From Thermothielavioides terrestris NRRL 8126 (Eukaryota > Ascomycota > Sordariomycetes > Sordariales > Chaetomiaceae), in contig NC_016459.1 in the NCBI RefSeq assembly GCF_000226115.1, forward strand, positions 4,408,501 to 4,472,500: a stretch of 64,000 bases of DNA. Reading direction: 5' to 3'. Below are positions 44,787 to 56,740 of this stretch, in pieces. Positions within the stretch are counted from its first letter, which is position 1. Every line of letters begins with the position of its first letter. The notes under the pieces were generated by a model. The model was not told where the DNA came from and ran no database searches. It saw nothing but the letters and a program-made list of their open reading frames with translations. Both the position numbers and the translations under genes were made by a program.

Positions 44787-46304
44787 ATGGCGCAACTATT
44801 GACGCCTCGGCAGGCTGACGAGCTGTAGGCCTTGCGCGACGGGTTCGAACGGGAGGCTGATACTGACGGTCACGCACAGACATCGGGCCCTCATCGCCTA
44901 CCTGACCTCCAACAACCTCACCAGCACCGCGGCTGCTCTGCGAGCCGAGATTGGTCTGGGGGAAGATGTCTTCGACACTGCGACAGCCAAGAAATACGAG
45001 GGTCTTTTAGAAAAGAAATGGACCAGTGTTGTCCGGTTACAGAAGAAGGTTGGCGCCCCTCGACCTTCCGCCCCGCGCTTGCCCGGCGACCGAATGTTCG
45101 CCTGACGATGCTTTCCCTGCAGATAATGGACCTTGAAGCGCGCAATGCCGCTCTTCAGTCAGAACTTGATAACGCCACGCCAACGTCACGGCAAAACAAG
45201 GATCCGGTTAACTGGCTGCCAAAGTCGCCCGCACGACACACGCTTCAGTCCCACCGAAACCCCATTACATGCGTCGCTTTCCATCCTGTGTTTTCATCGC
45301 TAGCTTCTGGCTCCGAGGACCAGACGATCAAGATTTGGGACTGGGAGCTGGGGGAGCTGGAGCGAACGATCAAGGGCCACACCAAAGCGGTCTTGGACGT
45401 CGATTTCGGAGGACCCCGCGGAAACACACTCCTCGCGTCGTGCAGTTCGGATCTCACCATCAAGCTGTGGGATCCGTCCGACGACTACAAAAATATTCGC
45501 ACATTGCCCGGCCACGACCACAGTGTCAGTGCTGTTCGGTTCATCCCGTCCGGAGTCGCCGGCGGCTCCAGCAACCTGCTGGTTAGCGCGAGCCGAGACA
45601 AGACATTGAGAATATGGGATGTGACCACGGGGTACTGTGTCAAGACACTAAGGGGCCATGCGGAATGGGTGCGTGATGTCTGTCCGTCCATCGACGGCAA
45701 ATTTATCCTCTCCACGAGCGACGACTACACGGGCCGGCTGTGGGACGTGTCGGTCGCGAACCCCGAACCGAAGGCAACGCTTATCGGCCACGAGCACGTC
45801 GTTCTCTGCTGCGCGATCGCACCAGCAGCCTCCTACCCCCACCTCGCCGCCATCGCAGGTGTCAAAAAGCCGCCGGCCACGAGCGCGGTAGAGTTTATGG
45901 CAACCGGTTCGAGAGACAAGACCATCCGGCTCTGGGATGCGCGGGGAACATGCATCAAGATATTGGTTGGGCATGACAATTGGGTACGGGGCCTCGTCTT
46001 CCATCCGGGCGGCAAGTACCTGCTCTCCGTTTCCGACGACTACACCTTGAGGTGCTGGGACCTCGCCCAAGAAGGCCGATGCGTCAAGACAATATCGGAT
46101 GCTCACGGCCACTTTGTGCAATGCATCCGATGGGCACCTTCCGTGGTGAAAGACGTCCCCGTGGCCAACGGGAGCGACGGGCAAGGCGGGGAAGCCAATG
46201 GAACGCCCAAGAAGACGGCTGCCGCTGCGACCGGAGAGGCACAGATCCGCTGCGTCATCGCGACTGGCAGCGTGGACCTTAATGTGCGGATTTTCGCCAA
46301 TTAG
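44787..46304 (+). CDS. PAC1: Nuclear distribution protein PAC1 (LIS1), dynein regulator
   Basis: Three exons, 44787-44824, 44880-45048 and 45123-46304; introns 55 and 74 bp; 462 residues. I chose the ATG at 44787 because it gives the family start [13 protein letters not shown] and then, after splicing, [20 protein letters not shown], the LisH dimerisation motif. A coiled coil ([17 protein letters not shown]) precedes seven WD40 repeats with the usual GH...WD endings ([70 protein letters not shown] and [12 protein letters not shown]). A short Lys/Ala/Gly insertion lies in the last repeat, as in other filamentous fungi. It binds cytoplasmic dynein and Nde1 and is needed for nuclear migration in hyphae. 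Divergent partner of STU2. Confidence 0.96.
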
Positions 46305-46792
46305 GGACCGCAGCCGGCGGTGAATTCGGCGGCGCACAAGACCGGCCGCAGGCGGGCAATACGCCTGGGGGAAGCACAATGCCAATGCCGCAGGGCGGTG
46401 CTCCTCGGCAAGCCTTGGCCGCGGAGTGTTGTCCATGCTGAGAGTTGAGGGATTCCGGGAGTTCAAGTGAGGTACGGCAGCGTTAAATAGATACCCCTGG
46501 TTATGTTGCGTCTGTATTGCTCTTGCACTGCCGACATAGTCCCTCGGATGGACAGCGAGGCAACAATCGGTCTCAACCACAGATCGCTTACTTTCCGAGA
46601 CCCCCCGAAGGATACGCTCCGAGTACTCCTCAGCTACGCCAGCCGCTTACTCAAGGCAAGGAGTTATCAAGCTACTCTGCAACGCACTCACCATGGCCGT
46701 GTCCCACGATGTTCACCACTGTTCATCGCCCTGCCATTGATCAGCCCGTAAGGCTTCTCGGGTGCAGTCCCAAATCTCAGTAGCCTTCACCG
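46305..46792. other. Intergenic region between convergent genes
   Basis: Tail-to-tail interval of 488 bases with no supported frame; it must hold both polyadenylation sites. Confidence 0.5.
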
Positions 46793-47558
46793 TTACTCCT
46801 GACCCTGCCCAGTCCCGTTGACCTTCACCCACAGCCAGAGCACCCGCCAATGTCCCGGGGGCACATCGAACTGCTCGCTGCCCCAGAAGAACTGCCAGAC
46901 CGGCATCGGCGCGGTATCCTCGGTCGGCACCTTGCCCACCATGTCGTAGTAGCAGTCGACATCGCCGGTGCAGATGAATGGGTAGTTGAGGCCGTTCTGG
47001 AAAAGTCAAGCAGGACCATCAGCAACATATCAGCTTCCCCTTTACCACTCCTTTACCACTCCTTGTGGCTTTTTGTCCATCTTCATCAACTGTCCTTACA
47101 ACAACGAGCCCAAAACAGCTCCCCTACCACCCTACCCCTGGCACGCATCCCGTCTCCTCCCCGCGCTAAGGCATAGCATGGGCAGTACTCACTATAGTGT
47201 AATAATACTCCACCGTCCCAAAATCCTCATCAGCACACGACCACGCGTGCGCGTTGCGCCCGTACACGCTGTCCGTGTTGGTCGGCATGGCCGGGTTGCC
47301 GAAGCTGCAGTTGCCCGCCGCCGTCGAGAGCGTGTAGGGCAGGTCGTCGAGCCGCGTGAACACGGCGCAGTCGTCCAGCGTCAGCTGCCCGTTGACGTTG
47401 AGGCAGCCGACCCGGTCCGCCGGCGTCGCTGTCCACACGTCCGTGCTGTTGAGCACGTGGATCTCGCCTGAGCCTGTGAACTCCTGCGTCGCGTCTTGGC
47501 TCGCGGCCGGGCCCGGGAGGGTGAAGAGGAGAGGGAGGATGGCGAGCGGGAGCATCAT
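46793..47558 (-). CDS. Secreted protein of unknown function, 189 residues
   Basis: Two exons, 47558-47193 and 46996-46793, joined in phase 0 over a 196-bp intron (GTGAGT...TTCCAG). A signal peptide (MMLPLAILPLLFTLPGPAAS) is followed by a mature chain with six Cys (VGCLNV, DDCAVF, GNCSFG, WSCADE, FICTGD, VDCYYD) and three potential N-glycosylation sites. The splice joins EYYYTI to NGLNYPFICTGD, continuing a sensible fold. The C-terminus is Trp-rich (VWQFFWG, HWRVLWLWVKV). A TATA-like ttatttaaaac lies about 130-140 bases upstream on the minus strand. I do not recognise the family; it looks like one of the extracellular proteins of filamentous ascomycetes. Confidence 0.82.
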
Positions 47559-48879
47559 GGCGCTTGGTTTGGGGGTGGTTGTCTTAGGTATGGTGAGAAA
47601 GGGTGTTGCGGGGCGGGAGCAGGTGTCTGGAGAAGCGCGGCTGCTGCGGCATCTTGAGCTTTCTGAGGCTGAAAACGGTCGGCGAGTTTTAAATAAGTGT
47701 ATGCGATCGTGAGAGAAACGGCGGGCTCGGACTACATGTGGGTTCTGTCTCGCACTTTCGATGTTACGCTGGGCTCGGACTGCGTCGTTCTCGGTTCCGG
47801 ACAAGAATAAGGTTACCTCGTCCAGTCGCTTCCCCGGTCCTCGTCACGACACCGAGCCTCCTGGATGCACGACGCCAGTGCTGTAGGTGCCTGTGGGACT
47901 TTAAAGGCCGAAAGTTGGCTCCGTGGCCGTTTACTAATGTCTTACAAGCAAAGTGCCTTCGACGCCGGCGTGGGACTTTTCCCCATGACACCGTCGCATT
48001 CGGACTTCGCGAGCGAGATTTATCTTGGGCACTAAGCACAGTACAGCAAAACGACTCGTCCGGATAAAGCCGCGGAGGAATATCCCCCGGACATGTGCAT
48101 GGCTCCGGCTCACCCGCCAATGAATTCGACTCCGTTAGTCTAGATCCTAAGGAAACCAGCAGCTAACAAAGCCATCAGTTCGGCGCAACCGGTCTGAATC
48201 GAGGAGGCCAGCATAACCGTAGTGGAGGAGGCGGCGGTAGTGCTAGCCATCCGACCCGTTAAGCGGAAGGCATTCGCGTCGAAGCGCTAATAGCCAACTC
48301 GTCGAGTATACCGCCCGGAATTGGCGGCCAGGCGTGGTAGGAGTGCATCCTCGTTAGGCAGGATTGGAAGTAGGACTAGAAAGAGGTGGATTCAGCAGCA
48401 CGATGATTTTAATAAGTATCGTACCTATATCAGACTGGCAATGGCTTCACTATAAAATGAGCGTTATCCATGCTAGAGGGAAAACCTACTGCGGAGGGGA
48501 GCTCGCTCGTACACAGAACGTTGAGCTGTATGGGGCCAACAGCCTGCAGACCCGGCGGCGCGTTCGACCGGCACCTCTTCTCATAATCTCGACAAGCCGC
48601 TCAGAAATGGCGGGTGGAACTCACGCTTTGTGAACCTAATTGCAGTCCATTGGGTGTTGACAGTTGGCATATCACGCATCCAATATTGGGACGAGTGATT
48701 GTGTATGAGGGAGAATGACGTGTGATGTTGGGAGCGGGCGGACGGCTTGCACCTCTTCGCTACATGTTGCAGTTTGAGTTCAGATTCTGACGTTGGAAGA
48801 AGGAAGTGGCGCAAAACAGAAACTAGATTCACAAGTCGCAGTGGAGGCGCTCTAGTTGCGGCGAGTTGCTATACATGTG
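47559..48879. other. Intergenic region
   Basis: No supported gene. It holds the promoter of the secreted protein gene and the 3' region of the bZIP gene. Frames are short and overlap on both strands. Confidence 0.5.
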
Positions 48880-50269
48880 TTAAGAAGCTGCAGAGTAGAT
48901 CTCCAGGATCTTTTGCTCCTGCCTGAAATCTTTGATCTCAGGGTCATGCGTTCCTTGATTCTGCTGCTGCAAGCGCCTGACGAAGCACATGCTCAAAAAC
49001 ATCTCCTCGCAATACGGCGCCATATCTGCCACTATGGTCAGACCTCTGGACGGTTTCGTTGTTGTTTGGACGCTTCTCGTGTAGCGAAAGACTCGGAGTA
49101 TCAAATGGACGTCGTGCTCGGACTCACCCATGACATTTAACAGTCTCCAGCAACTGATTCGCCAAAGACCGCAGGTCACCTAGCCGCAACCGGCCGAACA
49201 AGGGCTCGCGCTGCATGCGATTCCATGCCTGGACAGGCGTGACTTCGCCCTCAATGACGAGGTCGTTCGAGAGTGCGAGCAAACGATCGAGGATTACTTT
49301 GGGCGCTTTCGTGCGTTCCTCGCTGAGGGCTTTTGAGCTCGGCGGCGACTGCGGCGACGGCGGTAAGGGTGACATAGCGAGGAGATGCGACGTCACTGTC
49401 AAAGCATGCCCGTTTGGTTGGGCAGGTTCCTTTAGATCCCCGTGGATGTGAGCCAAGCAAGGGGATTCGAGGCTAGATCGAAGCGAGTGGTCAGTGATAC
49501 AGGTGCGTGTCAGCAAGGCGTCCGACGTGTTCGTGTCTTTCCCTGACGGGGTCATTGAATGCGCTTACGCTAACACAACCTCCATTCCCAGGGCCGTTGG
49601 ATCGAGCTCAGCCAGCCGGGCGTTCGTGTGATGACGTGTGTCGGGGATTGCCGGAACACGGCAGTTCTCGACGGGGATACTGTGCTGAAGCGAGAGTTGG
49701 AAGTCATCTTGCCAGCCAGGCGAACAGCTCTCTTCACGGAAGGGACTGTACGGAAGAACTGCGCTTGGTTCTTCATTCTCTGTCCCTCTCGCGAGGCCAA
49801 TCGTTAGGTCTGTATGTATCCCGCAGTTTGCGAGAAGGTTTCCGAGGTAGTGGATGGTGTGACGGAGCTGATTAGCTTCGTGCAGCAGGGCTGCTTCTCT
49901 GGCCTGTAGGCGGGCAACCTCGTTCTCAAGAGACTTTGTGTAATGATCCCTGCGCTGACGGTAGGTCCTGATTGATGACGATGAGTTACAGCACGACACA
50001 CGACCGACACACTCGAGGGGAGCTAAAAGTAGGTAGGCAGGTACACTAGATGGCCAGGGACGAGGCATGCGCCACACTCACTTCTGGGCTCGTCGTAGTT
50101 GTTCCCGCCGTTTCCCCGGGCGATCCTCGCTGCGCTCTAAGGCACACTGATATCAGCACACCGATACCGCCGAGATCGATTACTCAAGTGCCTTGCCAAG
50201 GGAAGGCACACGGGGCTGGATGCTCGGCAACGCACCTCCAAACGGACGAAAGTGCCGAAACAAGTCCAT
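48880..50269 (-). CDS. bZIP transcription factor (AP-1/Yap-like basic region)
   Basis: Proposed five exons: 50269-50236, 50136-50082, 49967-49569, 49472-49128 and 49045-48880; 332 residues, with all phases agreeing. The basic region (about 18-38) reads KRREQLRRAQKTYRQRRDHY, split by intron 2. The zipper has Leu at five successive heptads (LENEVAR, LQAREAA, LLHEANQ, LRHTIHY, LGNLLAN). The middle is Ser/Pro-rich. The C-terminus (PVQAWNRMQREPLFGRLRLG, then LETVKCHGGL) is the conserved block seen in many fungal bZIPs of this subgroup. Family members bind short AP-1- or CRE-like palindromes as dimers. The core (exons 2-4) is secure. Exon 1 (MDLFRHFRPFG) and exon 5 rest on splice signals and frame only. 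Confidence 0.75.
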
Positions 50270-51030
50270 TGGCCAATGCGGAGATGGTCGAAAATTCTGT
50301 ATTTGGAACAAGTTCTCAACAAGCTGATGGGAGTGGACCACAAAAACAGGGGCCAAGATCGCGTCGTAGAGCGTCTGTGAAACGGTTGTTGAGAAGCACC
50401 AGATGACTACTACTGTAAGTGGAAAATTGGATTATAACATATGCCGCAGAGGCCCAAACAACTTTCCGAGGCAGTGACCAAGACCGGGTCGGACAGGGGG
50501 CCGGTGGGCTGTTCACAAATGGCCTGCCCTACCAACTCGTGGACGGAGTACTCGAACTAACAATAAGCGACATTGCGTTCGCATAATCCGAATTACCCTT
50601 TTCGTCGTGCCCGCTCCCAGCCCCTGGCACGGCTGAAACCTTGGCAGTTGGACTGGTGCAGGCAGACCCCCTGAGCCACCTTCACAGCCTAGAACCAAGC
50701 CAAAAGAGGAAGAACTGATGAGTTGATCAAGCTATTTACCAAGGTAAGTCCCCAGGCGATTGCGTATGGAAAGGTCAACTTGCATCACAAATCACGTCCA
50801 GAAAGGGCCCAGAGGGTAACGTTTTGGGTCGGCACAAGTTTGACCTCCAAGAGATTGTATTTGACTCTGGATTGGGCTCAGAAATGATAAAATGGCGTCT
50901 CGCCGCTCAGCAACCGGATGGACGGCGTCAATCCCATCTACCACGAAACAACTCGAGCAAGGTCTGACATCTACTTAACTCGTGCGCCGCGGGTATACCA
51001 GTTGGAACCTCGGTCTCTTTTCACTACATA
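50270..51030. other. Divergent intergenic region
   Basis: 761 bases between the bZIP and beta-propeller starts; no supported frame. It should contain both promoters; I see no clear TATA box on either side. Confidence 0.5.
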
Positions 51031-52358
51031 ATGCCCTTCGTTTCGAGTCTCTCCGCCCTGCTGGCGGCGCTTTTAACGTCGGCACCGGCAGTGCAGTCTC
51101 TTGCCACGCCCCCACGGACCGCCGATGCAGCGACCGCGGTAGGCAAAGCGGTCTACCTCATCACCAATGATGCTGCCAATGCGGTCGTTGCGCTGCCAAT
51201 TGGGGCCGACGGCAAGCTCTCCCGCGTCACCACCACCCCGACTGGCGGAGCCGGCGGCGTGGCGGTAGACAGCAACGGCCAGCCCGCCACTCCCGACGCC
51301 TTGAACAGCCAGTCATCGCTGACCGTTGTGGGACACGTAAGCCATGAACAGCTACCAACAACCTCCATGTTGTCATCTGAAGTAACTGCTCATCCATGAT
51401 CCATCCGCAGACTATCTTCGCCATCAACGCCGGCTCCAACACGCTGAGCATGCTCTCCATCTCCCCCTCCGACCCAACCGACCTCCGCCTCGTGGGCAAA
51501 CCGGTCCCGATTCCCGGCGACTTCCCCAACACCGTCGCCGCCTCCTCCAAGCACAACCTCGTCTGCGTTGGCGCAACCGGCGTTCGCGCCGGCATCTCCT
51601 GCAGCCGCTTCTCCGCGCGCGGCGTCGAGCCCATGGACGCCCTGCGCCCCTTCGCCCTCGGCCAGACCACGCCCCCTCACGGGCCCCTCAACACCGTCTC
51701 CCAAGTCTTCTTCTCCCCCGACGAATCCATGCTCTTCGCCACCGTCAAGGGCAACGGCAACACGACCACGGGCTTCTTCTCCGCCTTCCCGGTGCAGCGC
51801 TCCTCCTGCGGCTCTTCCTCGGCCTCGGTCTCCCACACCGAACAGCGCAGCTCCCCCAACGGCACGGCCGTGCTCTTCGGCTCGCGGGCCATCCCCAACA
51901 CGCACCGCGTCTTCGCCACCGACGCCTCCTTCGGCGCGGTCGTGCTCGCCGTCGACCCCGCCACCGGCCGCGCGACCACCCTCGCCAAGGGCGCCATCCC
52001 GGGCCAGAAGGCGACCTGCTGGGCGACGCTGTCGCCGGCGACGGGCACCGCGTTCGTGACGGACGCCGCGACCAACCGGATCGTGGAGATGAGTGTGAGC
52101 GATGCGAGTATTGTGTCCGAGACGGACTTGAACGGGCCCGAGGGCCGCGAGGCGGATCCGGGACTGATCGATCTGGCGGCTGCGGGACGGTTCTTGTATG
52201 CGCTTTCGCCGGGGAATGGAACCACCCAGGCGGCGGTGGCGGTTGTGGATGTGAGGGCGAACGGAGGAAAGGGGAAGGGGAAGCCCGCGCTTGTGCAGCA
52301 CTTTGGGTTGGGCAAGGCGGCTGGGCCGAGGGCGATGGGTATGGCTGTCCTTGTCTGA
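51031..52358 (+). CDS. Secreted beta-propeller protein (lactonase/carboxymuconate cyclase-like)
   Basis: Two exons, 51031-51336 and 51411-52358, joined in phase 0 over a 74-bp intron (GTAAGC...CCGCAG); 417 residues. A signal peptide (MPFVSSLSALLAALLTSAPAVQS) is followed by propeller blades of the YVTN/lactonase type: KAVYLITNDAANAVVALPI, FAINAGSNTLSMLSI, VSQVFFSPDESMLFATVKG, HRVFATDASFGAVVLAVD, GTAFVTDAATNRIVEMSV and GRFLYALSPGNGTTQAAVAV. Cys residues in the centre fit an extracellular protein. Related fungal proteins are often annotated as 3-carboxymuconate cyclase, but the activity is rarely shown and the active site cannot be read here. It stands head to head with the bZIP gene. Confidence 0.82.
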
Positions 52359-52574
52359 GCGCTGGGTGTTGATTTTGGGCTGGGCGGATGAACAGAATAG
52401 TCAAGGTATCGTGTAGTAGATAATAATACAGCACAACTGTTGTTGCCGGGTATAGAAAGCAAAACACGGGCAGGCCGTCCAACAAGTTACAACTTACCAC
52501 TCTCCTCCCTCACCATCCAAGCTTATATTCCAATGTTACATAACCGCCACCAACCCCTCCCCCAAAAGCGAACG

Positions 52575-52793
52575 TCACAACCGCCCCGGCCGAACCTGCG
52601 CAAAGTACCTACTGATATCATTCTCCCCGCCGCAGTGCTCACACCGGTGCACAATCTTTCCCGGGCCCAGCCCTCCACCACCCCGACCACCTGCACTTCG
52701 CGCCCCTTCCCCCTGACCACCGCCAGCAGCAGCACCACCAGCACCAGCTGAAGCAGCAGCAGAAGCAGCAGCAGCAGAAGCAGCAGAAGCAGT

Positions 52794-52825
<32 letters not shown>

Positions 52826-55718
52826 CAGAAGCAGGAGCACGAGCGCCACCATCCCCCCGCTCCGCGTGCGCCCACCAGGCCGAGGCAGCCGCCAGCGCGG
52901 GGTCGCGCGCAGGCGCACGCGCACCCTCCCGCTCGCGCATATTCCTCGGCCTTTGCACAGCGGCGGCGGTGCCGTCCTTGTCCTTGGCCTTGTCCTTTTC
53001 CGTGTCGACATGCCCTTCCGGCTCGGGCTGATCGCCGGCAGATCGGTGGCGGTCCGCCACGAACGCCATGTGCCCCCTCGGCGTGACAGCGGGGCTCATC
53101 CCGGCGCTGGTGCACGAGCCTGGTCCGGTGCCGGTGCTCGGTTGGGGATGGGGATGCGGCTCGGCGGCGGGGCCCGGCTCCCCGGCGCGTGGCGCGGTGG
53201 TGGTAATGGTGGTGTAGGACGTGGGCATGACCTCCGGGCTCATGTTGTGCGCCGCTTCCGGGCGCGGGTAGGTGGTGACCCCGGGAACGGATTCTTGGCT
53301 GGGGTTCGGGTGCGAGGTGGCGCGCCCGTAGGGGGGTGGCGTGGCCGTGAGGAAGGACGGCTGAACTGCCGGGCCGGTGTCGGGGTGGCTGGCTGTTGTG
53401 CTGTCTGGTCCGCTGGTTGCCGGGGCGGTTGGCTCCGACACGGAATGGCTGTCCAGGATCCCGGCCGCACGGGGCTGCCGATTTCCGGCCTGGTCACGGG
53501 CAGGCGCTGCGCGGTCGGTGCCGTGGATGGCTTGGCGCGGTGACTTGGGCTTGACCTTCACGCCGGACGGAGTCCCGGAGGAGAGGACGTTGTACTCTGC
53601 GGTATCCCCGCTGCCCTCGGCCGCTCCACTCGCGGCGTTGTGGTCTGCGGTCTCCGGGGCGGAGACGGCAGAGTCCCGCATGATGCCGGAAGGGATTCCA
53701 GATGCGAGGGCGCTGTAGTCGCGGGGCTCGTCCGCTACGACATTCCTTCCCGTAGATCCCGCAGCAGGGACAGCGTTAAGACCGGAAGGTGTCCCTGAGG
53801 CGAGTGTGTTGTAGTTCCCGGGCTCGTTGGTCGTGGTCCCTCGGGTGCCGGGCTGAGCGCCCACGACATGCTGCTTGCCAGACGGGGTGCCGCTTGCGAG
53901 GAGGCTGTAGTGGCCCGGACCTCCGGCAGTACCACCGCCGGCGGACCCCGCTTGCGGTGGCAGCGGCGGCTCCCTGGGATGCTCGTACGGAGTCGATACT
54001 TGTTCGACCTGTCGTGGCACCTCCCCTGCAGGCCCAGCTCCGCCAGCATCCGCAGTTAGCAGAGGGCTAAATCGGCTTGTCGTGTCCTCGTTCTTCTCGC
54101 CGATGCTGTGCTTCTTGCGATGACGCAAGAGGCCAAACCCGCCCGCTCCGACAGCTGCCCCAGCGGCTGCCTTCTCCTTGGCATGGCTGTCACAGCCGGC
54201 CGTGGCGGCCTTTCCTGCTGGAGAAGAACGGTAGCCCCTGGTGTGCTTACGGAGACGGGTTGAGTTGTCCACATTCGTGACATCCTCCTTCACGGGATAG
54301 GCTGCGTCGCCGCTGGACTTTCTGCGGGGCCCAGTGTGCTCCCCCTTGCTGCTGTGTTTGTGGCGGTGGAAGATGCCAAGGATCTTGTGCTTCCTCTTGC
54401 CCTTCGGCGACTCGTCCCAGTAGCTTCCAGTCTTCTCATCCGGAAGAGCCTGTGAAGATGGCCTTCGCTTGCCCGCCACCGCTCCTCCCGCTGTCTGATG
54501 TCGGTCATTCTCGGCTAGTAGACCGGAGCGCCCTCTCTCTTGGTCGACCAGAGAGCTACCATCCCGGCGCTGGTCCAGAAACTCGGAAGCAGCCAGTCCC
54601 GCCCCGAGACCGGCAGCTCCGGCGGCGGCAGTGCCGGATCTAGAGGGAAATAACTGTCGCCGTTTGTCGTGACCGCCCGCACCAGCTGGGACCAAAGGAA
54701 AGGATCGGCGAGTAGTTGGCTCAATCTGCGGCGGGGGATGGGAGCGCTGGGCATCTTTGTCAGCAGCCGCTTTGGCAGCAGCCACTTCAGCGAGCAACAC
54801 ATCGTCTCGGACTGCGGTCGCCGGCAGGAAGCCAGGGGCGATCTGCGGGGCATCTGAGAACGTAGCAGTGAGACCGGGATCCTTCTGCCTCTCTTCGGGG
54901 ATGTCGGGCAGCGGAGGAGTAAAAAATTCATCGTCGGGACTGGCGCCGTCCGTGTTGCGGGTTTGGCGGTGGCGCCGGGACTCCTCATCCTGGCTGCCGT
55001 GGCCGACTACAGTGTTGTAAACGCCACTCCCCCTTGGGTAATCAGCCACACGGCCAACAATGACAGCTCTCGAAGAAGCTGACTTTGGAGGGAGGTGGTG
55101 GTGCTCGGCGTGGTCATCCGTGGCGCTGCCGTGGCCAACCACCGAGTTGTGAACCCCTCCGGCGGTTCCCTCGGGGAGACTGCCCCCGTAGGGAGAAGGA
55201 TCCTGAGGGAGAGGTTTATTGAGAGCCGCCGTCTCGTCGTTTGTGAACCCCATTCCGGGTTCTACCGCGTCGCCGGCAGCAAGAGCATGCTCCAGGCCGC
55301 TGTCATTGCTGTCAGGAGCTTGTACTCGATCATCCTGAATGCCGTGCGGCAGGTTCGCCGTCTCCAGATTGGGCCTGATGGACTCTTGCGGGCGGATAGG
55401 CTAGTCGTTCTCTCGGCTGTACGCGTCACCGCCCACGGCTTCATCCGGCCCGGTCCAGTGCGAGCCGCTCACGCGGAGCACGGGAGGGAGGGGCTGAAAC
55501 AGTTTAGGCTCGTCAGCAGTCATACCGACGCCGGAATCGGAGTATTTGTGACCGCGGCGGTCGCCGGGCTTGTGCAGCTTGTGGCGCTGGCGGTGGTGCA
55601 GCTGCTGCTCTGGCTGCATGAGGTCGGGTTGCCGCTCGGTTCGCATCGTGTGTGTGTGTTCTTCAGGGGTCTGCGGGACAGAGTCGGGGTAGGCCCCCGG
55701 AAGCGGCACGGCTGCCAT
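52575..55718 (-). CDS. Large disordered repeat protein with GHGS and SGTPSG motifs
   Basis: One long frame from the ATG at 55718 (context ggcgccATGG) is broken only by TAG at 55403-55401. A 48-nt intron (55422-55375, GTACAG...ATCAG) removes the stop in frame and gives 1031 residues. The N-terminal half has three or more repeats of a GxYNxVVGHGS motif (VHNSVVGHGS, VYNTVVGHGS) and, further on, four of a YxxLASGTPSG motif. Between them are Lys/Arg-rich and Ala-rich stretches, including KGKRKHKILGIFHRHKHSSK and a possible short hydrophobic segment (AAAGAAVGAGGFGLL). The C-terminus has a poly-Ala tract coded by a GCN microsatellite, then HRCEHCGGENDISRYF, a CxxC that might bind metal. Proteins with GHGS repeats are known in filamentous ascomycetes without function. 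An upstream acceptor-like site (ttcttccgcag) hints at a 5' leader intron. Confidence 0.75.
52738..52832. repeat. AGC/GCT trinucleotide microsatellite inside coding sequence
   Basis: A run of agc, agcagaagc and atcagaagc triplets on the plus strand, longest at 52798-52823. On the minus strand it encodes the poly-Ala/Ser tract of the disordered repeat protein. Such tracts change length readily by whole codons. Confidence 0.9.
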
Positions 55719-56534
55719 GGCGCCGCCGTTGCTGCGGAAGAACAAAAAGGGCAGGTATTAAGAGAAAGACGAAGATGGAAACAAGGTCAATTGACCTCGA
55801 GAACCGCGAAGATGTTTGGCATAAAGTCGATGTAAAAAGCAAGACTGCAGGGTTCTTGCCTTGAGGCGAACCCGAAGAGTCTCAACCATTAAATAATATT
55901 CTCAAACCTCAAAATATATCTCCTCGGCGTCATCCTGGCCGCTCTCAAGCAAGCACAAGAAGCACTAACAACTGGCAGGTCGGATTGCGGGGATTCAATG
56001 ACTATTAAATCTCAAACCCGCGATCCAAGAACGGCAGCTCTGACATCATCGCGTGCTAGTCCAGGCCAAGACGGGCCAATGGCGGGCTGTGAGAACTTGA
56101 GAAGCCGGGATGGGAGCTCGACTGACTGTGGGCTTGGCACTGTTTGCACGTAGCGGGCGTGCCGACGAAGTGGAAAGGGAACATCCGCTCCATTGCGGGT
56201 GGGATCGTCGTTGAACATCTAACGGAGCCTTGCGTCAGTGACCCGGGAAAGACGGCAGTTTTATGCTGAGAGGATGGATGATGGAAGAGAAAAGCAGGAA
56301 AGATGAACGGGCGCTGCAGGAAAGGCTAGAACTAATTCCCGGCCCTAACCCTCAGAAATCTACGCAACAGGGAGCTAACAGGGAGCTACTGCAGCTATAC
56401 ATCCGCAACGCGAAGCTGACCATTGGTGTCTGATGGAACCGGACGGGACGGTTAAGCATGGGGGCTAACGTCCCTTGAGATTGACGGGTGAGCGGGTAAG
56501 CGAGGGTCTGCCTCGCCAACATGGACTCCCAAGC
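55719..56534. other. Intergenic region upstream of the repeat protein
   Basis: No supported gene. The first bases hold the promoter and possible leader intron of the repeat protein gene; the rest has only short frames. Confidence 0.5.
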
Positions 56535-56740
56535 ACTACCGCACCAAGCAGGCCCAGAACATCGTGGACTGTCTCGGGGCTAGAATGAGTGCTGCTGATT
56601 CCCTGGACCAAGGCCTTGACTCTGGAGCAGGTGGACCAGATGCTGGCCGAGGCGAACCAGCGGAACAGTGCTCGGTGGGTGCCGCACAGCACGTACGCCG
56701 GCGGCGAGGCCAGACAGACATGGAGGTCGGCCATTTGGAG
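56535..56740 (+). pseudogene. Relic of an MFS sugar/quinate transporter C-terminus
   Basis: Read in the frame that includes 56589, the plus strand gives WTVSGLE, a stop (TGA, 56586-56588), then VLLIPWTKALTLEQVDQMLA and SARWVPHSTYAGGE. This matches the end of fungal sugar porters, which read PETKxLTLEQVDxML and then xWxPHSTxA after the last transmembrane helix. PET has become PWT, a stop precedes it, and no transmembrane helices can be found upstream in any frame. I read it as the decayed 3' end of a transporter gene or a transposed fragment. The family match rests on a short conserved block. Confidence 0.5.

Noticed and set aside
51390..52301. 303-residue reverse frame over the beta-propeller gene
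   Set aside because: Gly/Arg/Val-rich antisense shadow of exon 2.
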